From Akkermansia muciniphila (GTDB lineage: Bacteria; Verrucomicrobiota; Verrucomicrobiia; Verrucomicrobiales; V1-33), in contig CALQSQ010000046.1 in assembly GCA_943333275.1 (NCBI GenBank), positions 1 through 43,312 on the forward strand: a stretch of DNA of 43,312 nt, in the 5' to 3' direction. Positions 7,837 through 13,931 of the stretch are shown piece by piece. How positions within the stretch are numbered: the stretch's first letter is position 1; each line of letters opens with the position of its first letter. Made by a program: the position numbers and the translations under genes. The notes beneath the pieces are model-generated. The model was not told the DNA's origin. It saw only the letters and a program-made list of their open reading frames with translations, and made no database searches.

Positions 7837-8760
7837 TCAGCGGAAAAAGAGCGGCACCACGCCGAGCATGAGATAAAGCGCGAGAGTCCATACGCCGGAT
7901 GCGGCCTCGATTCCCTTCGCCAATGAGCCGCGCTCGGTTTTCGCGAACATGAACCCGAGGCCCGCTGTGGCGATCCACAGCGATGCGAGAACGGTCAGCA
8001 AGGGCAGCGTGAAGCCAATCTTCGCGGCAGCCATCAAGCCACATCCGAGCGTCGCAGCCATCGCCGTCAACCATGATGCGACAGCGACAGGACGCCCCCA
8101 GAGGAAGGAATACGTTTCCACGCCGGCCTCCTCCTGTGCTGGCGAGCGTATCTTCCGGCCCAGTTCGATGACGATGCCATTGCAAAAGCTTGCCGCGAGA
8201 AACCAGAACAGTCCTGCTGGCATCACACGGCCCGTTGGAACCCAGTCGCAGCCCGTCGCAAACCAGTCCACCAGCGGCATGATGAGCATGTGGCTGAACA
8301 GGTAAACCACCGGACGCGCCTTCAGCCAGGCACGGGCGAAAAACTCCTCGCTCATCAGCGTGAAATAGATCCACGTGATCAGAAGAAGCCCGGGAAGCTG
8401 CCAGCCGAACGTCGTGCCTCCGCGCGAACCAAGCCAGATGCTCAGGAGCAGTTGCGTCACGGCGACCGCGATGCCGATGCGCTTCAGCTCGCGCAAGCTG
8501 ACCAGTCCTCGCGGAACGGGACGGTAGGAACGATGACGCGCATCCTCCTCTGCGTCCTTGAATTCATCCGCGATGCGCAGCAGCAGGAAGGATCCGAGCG
8601 ATACCAGAAACGCCACCACATAAGACGTCACCAGCCGTGATGCGCCCTCGCCCCGCAGGAGCGACGAATAGCCGACTGCCGATGCGCTGAACGCCGCGAT
8701 GAGAGGACCGTGTGCCATGAGCGGAAACCGCTCCTTCTGGTATATCCACCACCGGTTCAT
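7837..8760 (-). CDS. UbiA-superfamily membrane prenyltransferase
   Basis: The product is a 307-residue protein with about eight hydrophobic segments. The first Asp-rich motif is intact in RIADEFKDAEED (D65, D69, D73), followed by RSYRPVPRGLVS, the hallmark of UbiA enzymes that bind prenyl diphosphate with Mg2+. The second motif region (LGRKIRSPAQEEAGVETYS) is weaker, with Glu and Gly where Asp residues are usual. ATG 8760 overlaps the HMG-CoA reductase stop as ATGA, which fixes the start. No ubiquinone, menaquinone, haem or chlorophyll genes are nearby, so the acceptor is not a standard quinone precursor. Placement next to HMG-CoA reductase suggests it consumes isoprenoid diphosphates made with this cluster's help (inference). 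Confidence 0.85.
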   Translation of the reverse strand: MNRWWIYQKERFPLMAHGPLIAAFSASAVGYSSLLRGEGASRLVTSYVVAFLVSLGSFLLLRIADEFKDAEEDARHRSYRPVPRGLVSLRELKRIGIAVAVTQLLLSIWLGSRGGTTFGWQLPGLLLITWIYFTLMSEEFFARAWLKARPVVYLFSHMLIMPLVDWFATGCDWVPTGRVMPAGLFWFLAASFCNGIVIELGRKIRSPAQEEAGVETYSFLWGRPVAVASWLTAMAATLGCGLMAAAKIGFTLPLLTVLASLWIATAGLGFMFAKTERGSLAKGIEAASGVWTLALYLMLGVVPLFFR

Positions 8761-10055
8761 GCAGGCGGCGAGTTTTCCTGGTGAGATTTTCTTCCGCGTG
8801 CGCGTTTTTCGTGCGCGCCGGAAAAGTGCCCGGCAGTAATGGCCGCAATGATCGACAGTTCGCCGGCCAGCGCCAGCGCGGCGCATACCTCGGCGAAGGC
8901 CCGTGCATGTCCTGCGCCGGCGAGTCCAAGCACGTCAAGGCACGCGTGCTGGCTCGGCAGTTTCGTGCCTCCGCCCACGGTGCCGACGATCAGGTTCGGC
9001 AGCGTCACTGCAGCATAGAGTTCGCCTTCGCTGCTGACTTCAAAACGGGTCACTCCGACTGCCGCCTCGGACACACACGCGGCATCCTGGCCGCAGGCGA
9101 TGAACAGCGCGGCGAGGCCGTTCGCGTAGTGTCCCTGCACGCCGATGGTTCCGCTCATGACGCCACCGAGCGCAGACATGCGCCAGTAGTCCGCCATCTT
9201 CTCCGGAGTGGAATGCAGGAGCCGCTCTACCACTTTCCGCGGCAGACGCACCTCGGCGGTTACCTTTTTCCCTCTGACAGACTGGAAGGATTGCGAGCTG
9301 GCTTTCTTGTCCCCCGACAGGTTTCCCTCGACGAAAAAATACGACGGCTTAATCTGGCACTCCGCAGCGATGAAATCGCAAACCGCCTGTGTTGCCAGCG
9401 TCACCATGTTCTGTCCGGCGGCGTCACCTGTCGTGAACTCGAGCAGCAGGTAAACATGGTTGCCCTCGATGGTGATGCGCATGTCCTTGAAGCGCCCGTG
9501 ACGGGTTGTTCGTTCGGCGGCCTCGCGGATGGCATCCGTGCTGGCCAAGCACCACGCGACAAATCGCCCAGCCTCGACGAGGGAGTGAAAGGCGTAGGCC
9601 GGTGCGCGGCTCACGCCTTCGTTCAGAATCATCGTGCTGCAGCCGCCGACCACCGTGATGACACAGGCTCCGCGATGGTAGCTGGCGACCAGTGCCGCCT
9701 CCGTGGTTGCAAGCGGGACGTAGAAATCGCCTTGCGCGGAAGTTCCGTTCACCCGCAGCGGGCCCGCTAGACCGACGGGAATCTTGACCGTGCCGATCAG
9801 ATTCTCGATGTTCGCCGCGAACGATGCATGCTGGGAAAGGGTGACCGGGTCAGCGATCGCGTCCTTGCCATGAGAGGCATGCGGGAGCAGCGCCCATCGT
9901 TTGTCGATCACCGACGGATCGGTGAGTGACGCACCCGGCACCCGCTCAGCCGAGCGGTGGATCTTCGGACGCAGACGTTCCTCGATCACGTCGAGGGACG
10001 CGTTGTCGGTGAGTGTCTTCAAATGCTTCCGGGCAGCGTCCTGATTGGCCGACAT
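8757..10055 (-). CDS. Hydroxymethylglutaryl-CoA reductase, class I-like
   Basis: The enzyme reduces HMG-CoA to mevalonate with NADPH, the committed step of the mevalonate pathway. The 432-residue soluble protein has NIENLIG (82-88), PLATTEAALVASYHRG with catalytic Glu119, the cofactor motif DAAGQNM (211-217), Lys250/251 in GDKKASSQSF, Asp324 in CGQDAACVSEA, GTVGGGT (358-364) and a C-terminal His415 in SGAHEK at the expected catalytic position. It lacks a membrane anchor. It heads the operon of overlapping genes. None of the other mevalonate enzymes (HMG-CoA synthase, mevalonate kinase, decarboxylase) is in the window, so they must be elsewhere or the role differs. Confidence 0.95.
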   Translation of the reverse strand: MSANQDAARKHLKTLTDNASLDVIEERLRPKIHRSAERVPGASLTDPSVIDKRWALLPHASHGKDAIADPVTLSQHASFAANIENLIGTVKIPVGLAGPLRVNGTSAQGDFYVPLATTEAALVASYHRGACVITVVGGCSTMILNEGVSRAPAYAFHSLVEAGRFVAWCLASTDAIREAAERTTRHGRFKDMRITIEGNHVYLLLEFTTGDAAGQNMVTLATQAVCDFIAAECQIKPSYFFVEGNLSGDKKASSQSFQSVRGKKVTAEVRLPRKVVERLLHSTPEKMADYWRMSALGGVMSGTIGVQGHYANGLAALFIACGQDAACVSEAAVGVTRFEVSSEGELYAAVTLPNLIVGTVGGGTKLPSQHACLDVLGLAGAGHARAFAEVCAALALAGELSIIAAITAGHFSGAHEKRARGRKSHQENSPPA

Positions 10056-10097
10056 ATTTTCTTATAGGATTTAACTATTTCAGGACGCGGGCGGCTT

Positions 10098-10173
10098 TGG
10101 AGGGGATGGAGCATCCGAACCCAGGACCTTCAAGTTATGGTCCTTTCAAGCTACCGGGCTGCTCTATTGCTGT
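10098..10173 (-). pseudogene. Degenerate tRNA-fMet(CAT)-like sequence
   Basis: On the minus strand, GAGCAGCCCGGTAGCTTG is nearly identical to the D-arm of bacterial initiator tRNA. It is followed in register by a CAT anticodon in ACCATAA, AGGTC, a T-loop-like GGGTTCGGAT, and an end in CCA (10100-10098). The anticodon stem, T-stem and acceptor stem no longer pair, and the 3' half is one base short, so a functional tRNA is unlikely. It is probably a decayed tRNA or an old integration-site remnant, lying between the P450 gene and the HMG-CoA reductase operon. Confidence 0.55.
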
Positions 10174-10196
10174 TTATTAGCCTAGGCAGCCTTGGG

Positions 10197-10223
10197 GATA
10201 ATCAAGAGATATTCGTGATTATC
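10197..10223. promoter_or_regulatory. 8-bp inverted repeat upstream of the HMG-CoA reductase operon
   Basis: GATAATCA (10197-10204) and TGATTATC (10216-10223) form a perfect inverted repeat with an 11-base spacer, about 140 bases upstream of the HMG-CoA reductase start. The spacing of half-sites (19 bases centre to centre, roughly two helical turns) would suit a dimeric repressor. It could instead be a weak hairpin after the P450 gene, but no T-run follows on the minus strand. Confidence 0.3.
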
Positions 10224-10335
10224 TCGCACAAGAAATTTCTACTGATAGGAATTTGTTTTATCATGGCGGCATTGGATGGGGGTTCGGAATCGGGGAGGTA
10301 GGGGGACGAATTCCGATTTACGAAATCAATCGCTT

Positions 10336-12327
10336 TCAAACCGGCGCATCGGAGCCACCCGGCTCCCAACGCATAAGCAGATTGCCGACGGGCCGCAGGC
10401 TGATGCGGGCTTCGGGGATCACAGGAGCGGCCGAGGTGTGGTGGAGGTGGCCGGCTCTTGCGATGAGGGCCAGGAAGATGCGGCCTTCGAGCAGGGCAAG
10501 CGGCTTGCCGATGCAGGTGCGCGGTCCGGCGCCAAAGGGGAGGAACGCAAGATTCTCCTCCGCATCCGGAGCGAAGAACCTCTCAGGCCAGAAGTCGTCT
10601 GGGCGCTCCCAGAATTCGCTGCGCCGGTGCATGACCCACGGACTGACGAGAACCTGTGCGCCGGCCGGCAGATGCCATCCGTCGTGGGAGAGCGGTTTCT
10701 CGAGGTTGCGCTCGATGAGCCAGATGGGCGGATAGAGGCGGAGGGCTTCGAGGAAGATCGCGCGCGGCCACTTCAGCGCGAGGATGGCGTCCGTTGACGG
10801 TTCGTCGCCGTGGAGGGTTCCGGCGATTTCATTTTTCAAAGCGAGCGCGACGGGCGGGTGCATATCCAGCAGATGCAGCGCCCAGGCGAGCGCGTTCGCC
10901 GTGGTGTCGTGTCCTGCGATGAGGAACGTGACGCACTCATTGCGCAGCTCCGTGTCGGTGAGTCCGGCTCCGGTGGCGGGATCGCGGGCGGAAAGCAGGA
11001 CGCCGAGAAAGTCCTTTCCGTCCTCGCCCGAAGCACGGCGGCGCGCGATGGATTTGCGGACGAAGGTGTCGATGATGGCGAGGGACGCATCGAACTTGCG
11101 CTTTCTTTTTCCCGGCAGGAATGAACCCGGGTCCACGGCGGATTCGATGGTCTTCCAAAGGTCGGCGAGCACGAATTCGATGGCCCCTTCCAGCTCCGCC
11201 AGCCTAGCCGACGGGTCGGCTCCGAGCAGCACACGACCGATGAAGCGGAACGTGAGTCGGCGCATCTCGATCCCGATGTCGAGCGGCTGGCTGCGTTCTG
11301 CCGACCAGTGTTTGATGGTGGCGCGCGCCAAGGTGGTCATGTCCTCCGCCCACCCCGCAGCATGTTGATGATGAAACGCAGGCTGGATCATCCTCCTGAG
11401 GCGGAGCCACCGCTCGCCGTTGGCCGTGAGGAGGCCCGCTCCAGCGACGCGTGCCATCTGCCGCACGCTGCGGGTGCGCTTGTTCGCCGATCGGTGCGGC
11501 ATGGTGAGCACGGCGCGCGCCAGACCGGGTTCAGCTACGAGATAGCGTTGAAACCATGCAAGGGGGCAGCTCACCACCAGTCCTTGCTGCCTCATGATGC
11601 GATCAAAGAATGCCAGCGGATCCCTCCGGAACGCGAGGGCATTTTTGATGTCGAGCAGCCCGCCAGAATGCGGAATCGTGCGGCCGGATGTGGCGGCCTG
11701 GCGGCCCAGAGCCCCGGCGAGTCTGGGGCCTATCCAGATCCCGATCAGCCCGGTGGCGACACCTCCGAAAAGGTCCACCACGTAGTGCTGCTTCGTTGTG
11801 AGGATGGTGGGACAGAGGAGAAAGAAGACCATCCAGATGATGCGGTGCCAGCGGAAATTCTCCACCGCCAGAGCCCAGAAGCCGATCATGGGTCCGGTGA
11901 TGTGACCGGAGGGAAAGCAGTTCGCGGGTGAATCCACCGAGAATAGCCAAGCGAAGGCTTCATGTTGCCAGCCGACGCCAGGAATGGCCGCTATCCGAGG
12001 ATATGCCGTGGGAAAGAGCGCAAAGGTAAGCAGATTAATTGAATATCCGCACATCAGCGCCCAGAGCGTTTGCGAGATGACTGTCCGACTGCGCAGAAAA
12101 AACGGCAGTATGGAACATCCTGCGAGCAGCAGATACGGCCAGATGGTCCACTCAAGCAGCGGTATCATGCGATCCCATGAAGTGAGCGAAAGCAGCGTCG
12201 GTGTTCGCCACTGCCAGCGGTTCGTGATCTGATAAATAGTGTAAAGCCCCCCGACAACCAGGCTGACGCGCCCGATCTTCCACTGCCATGAAGCAATGTC
12301 AGAGTGTGGCGGTGGATCCGGATTCAT
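10336..12327 (-). CDS. PAP2-family phosphatase fused to cytochrome P450
   Basis: The protein has 663 residues in one uninterrupted frame. Residues 1-205 form a multi-pass PAP2/inositol-phosphorylceramide-synthase-like domain with CFPSGH (137-142) and the catalytic KQHYVVDLFGG (His181, Asp185). From about 225 to the end is a complete cytochrome P450: I-helix AGHDTTANALAW (471-482), K-helix EALR (527-530), PERF (581-584) and the haem loop FLPFGAGPRTCIG with ligand Cys605. Such a fusion would tether a P450 to the membrane beside a lipid phosphatase. The PAP2 part may hydrolyse prenyl diphosphates or lipid phosphates and the P450 oxidise the released chain (inference). It is transcribed toward the operon, 280 bases upstream of HMG-CoA reductase. 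Electron-transfer partners are not in the window. Confidence 0.9.
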   Translation of the reverse strand: MNPDPPPHSDIASWQWKIGRVSLVVGGLYTIYQITNRWQWRTPTLLSLTSWDRMIPLLEWTIWPYLLLAGCSILPFFLRSRTVISQTLWALMCGYSINLLTFALFPTAYPRIAAIPGVGWQHEAFAWLFSVDSPANCFPSGHITGPMIGFWALAVENFRWHRIIWMVFFLLCPTILTTKQHYVVDLFGGVATGLIGIWIGPRLAGALGRQAATSGRTIPHSGGLLDIKNALAFRRDPLAFFDRIMRQQGLVVSCPLAWFQRYLVAEPGLARAVLTMPHRSANKRTRSVRQMARVAGAGLLTANGERWLRLRRMIQPAFHHQHAAGWAEDMTTLARATIKHWSAERSQPLDIGIEMRRLTFRFIGRVLLGADPSARLAELEGAIEFVLADLWKTIESAVDPGSFLPGKRKRKFDASLAIIDTFVRKSIARRRASGEDGKDFLGVLLSARDPATGAGLTDTELRNECVTFLIAGHDTTANALAWALHLLDMHPPVALALKNEIAGTLHGDEPSTDAILALKWPRAIFLEALRLYPPIWLIERNLEKPLSHDGWHLPAGAQVLVSPWVMHRRSEFWERPDDFWPERFFAPDAEENLAFLPFGAGPRTCIGKPLALLEGRIFLALIARAGHLHHTSAAPVIPEARISLRPVGNLLMRWEPGGSDAPV

Positions 12328-12339
12328 CAGTAAGGAGGG

Positions 12340-12624
12340 TCAGAAGGACACGTCGGGATTGAAAACAAACGGGAGGTGCCACTCCGAGAGCCTCCCGCCG
12401 TCCTTGCGCCAGACAAAAGTCCGGGGTTTCTCATTCTCATCTGCCTGATAGAAAATTGTTCTATTCGCTACGGTGTTTGACAGGGAGTCAGGCAGAGATG
12501 GGGGCTGGGGGTAGAGAGGGGCGGAAAAAGGTTGGATGATGAAGAAAAAGGAGGAAACCGACACGAGTCTCTGAAGTGCAAGGCTGATGTCAGCTTTTGG
12601 GCTTGGAGTGGCTGGGCGGATCAT
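12340..12624 (-). CDS. Small hypothetical protein, doubtful
   Basis: A 94-residue frame ends 12 bases before the P450 start. The first half is proline- and serine-rich with a short hydrophobic run (SSFFFIIQPF). The second half (ENEKPRTFVWRKDGGRLSEW and the end LPFVFNPDVSF) looks more protein-like and could be the C-terminal remnant of a larger gene. Its ATG overlaps the TGA of the small frame upstream. I recognise no family, and it may be noncoding. Confidence 0.25.
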   Translation of the reverse strand: MIRPATPSPKADISLALQRLVSVSSFFFIIQPFSAPLYPQPPSLPDSLSNTVANRTIFYQADENEKPRTFVWRKDGGRLSEWHLPFVFNPDVSF

Positions 12625-12785
12625 TCAGGCATTTTGATTTGCACAATCGTAGCCCCAAGCTTCCGCATCGCCAAGAACATTATTAGGTCAGCGGATCTTG
12701 CGGGATTCTTCGATTGATCCATATCGGGGAGGCCAAATTCCGAACGAAGGACCGGATAAATTTCCAAAATTTCGGCGGGGCTCAC
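12621..12785 (-). pseudogene. Gene remnant with a DUF433-like tail
   Basis: A 54-codon frame opens at GTG 12785 and reads VSPAEILEIYPVL, followed by GLPDMDQSKNPARSADLIMF and a C-terminal KLGATIVQIKMPE. The SPAEILEIYPVL segment resembles the end of DUF433 proteins, which often sit next to PIN-like toxins. The in-frame sequence continues upstream as RRPTPVPRK to a TGA, consistent with a truncated reading frame. With the overlapping 94-codon frame it fills the gap between the P450 gene and the isomerase pseudogene. No other gene is visible there. Confidence 0.3.
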
Positions 12786-12839
12786 CTTCCTAGGGACTGG
12801 TGTTGGTCGACGAAAGATTCAAACTGAATTAGCGGGGGA

Positions 12840-13784
12840 CTACTTCTTACGTGCGGCGTCGACCGCCTTTTGCAACTTCCTGCCTGCATCGTATTGATCC
12901 GGCACCTCTCAGCCATCCATCATGATCCAGCCATCGAAGCCACCTTCGCGGAGCACGCGCAGACTTTCCGCAGTATTTGCATGCCCGTCCCCGACAGGAA
13001 GGTGCTTTGAGGTGCCGTTGTCCCTCAGGGTGCCATCCGTGTCCGTAAGATTGACGCAGGCGATGTTTTTGACACCGGGCCGCTGTAGCACTTCATGGGG
13101 ATGTCCGGTCGAACCGTTGAACAAATCGCAATGGCTGGGATCATAAAGGGCCTTTATGCCGGAGCCTGCCATGATTCTGAGCATGTGTTCCTCGCTGTGG
13201 AACACAAATGGAGGTTCGATCTCGAAGCCTGCGACCATCCCATGATCGGCGATTATTGTATTCGCCTCGCGGAAGGTCTTACTAAGCAGATACAGAGCGG
13301 CATCCAGCGTCTGACCACGAAGGTCCCCGCCCGGCCAGAATCCCATGTGCGCACAACCAACCGCGCTGGCAAAAGCTGCGCGATCACGCGCCAGATCGAA
13401 CCAGTTCCTGCGGATATCCGCACTCCGATCAAAGGTTCCGTCCGCCATGTTCTGAATGGAAAAGATGCGCAGCCCGTATTGGTCATACATCCTCTTGAGC
13501 GCACGGATTCGTTCGGTTTCATTGTCAGCTGGGTAGAGTCCCTGCGGCCATGCCTGCACAAGTCCCACGCCATCAAAGCCCTCCCGGGCCGCGAAATCCA
13601 GGATCTCCCAAAGCGGATATTTTTTGTCATACTTATGCTCGCCAGATTCAAAGCCATTCAAACCAATGGCCGTTTTCTAGCCGGGTCGATCCGCAGCAGC
13701 CCGCAGGAACGATGGGGTGAGTTAACTCAAGGCGCTGGCCGCACAGGAGCGTTGCAACAAGGACCGGCGGGTGTGGTTTTTCAT
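12840..13784 (-). pseudogene. Tat-exported sugar-phosphate isomerase/epimerase-like gene with three nonsense codons
   Basis: The frame starts at ATG 13784 with a Tat-type signal, MKNHTRRSLLQRSCAASALS. It reaches TAA (13722-13724) at codon 21, TAG (13677-13679) at codon 36 and TGA (12909-12911) at codon 292, and ends at TAG 12840-12842. All are in one frame of 315 codons, with no frameshift. The body is a xylose-isomerase-like TIM barrel: LDFAAREGFDGVGLVQAWP, AHMGFWPGGD, GFEIEPPF, ALYDPSHCDLFNG, VNLTDTDG, GDGHANT. The TGA most likely replaces a Trp, and 22 family-like residues (EVPDQYDAGRKLQKAV and so on) follow it. A shorter product from TTG 13661 to 12909 (250 residues) might still be made. 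It is the third gene after the Gfo/Idh/MocA and DUF1553 genes. Confidence 0.8.
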
Positions 13785-13931
13785 GGACACAATGAGTGGT
13801 TCATTTGGGGAATTTTCCGACCGTCTGGCAGGGATTTTCCTTTCGGGGTGGAGTGGGCGGGGGATCGGATTCGGTGAGAGAGGGTGGGTAATGTTTCCGG
13901 GATTGAATGGGAGCCTCTGCGGTGTTCTCGA

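Noticed and set aside
7837-10055. Ubiquinone or carotenoid pathway assignment for UbiA plus HMG-CoA reductase
   Set aside because: No quinone ring-modifying genes, phytoene synthase or desaturases are present, and the other operon members do not fit those pathways.
10098-10173. Functional tRNA-Met gene
   Set aside because: The acceptor, anticodon and T stems do not pair and one base is missing in the 3' half.
12909-13784. Stop-codon readthrough or selenocysteine/pyrrolysine recoding in the isomerase gene
   Set aside because: All three different stop codons occur in one frame, so a single recoding mechanism cannot explain them. No SECIS-like structure was recognised after the TGA.
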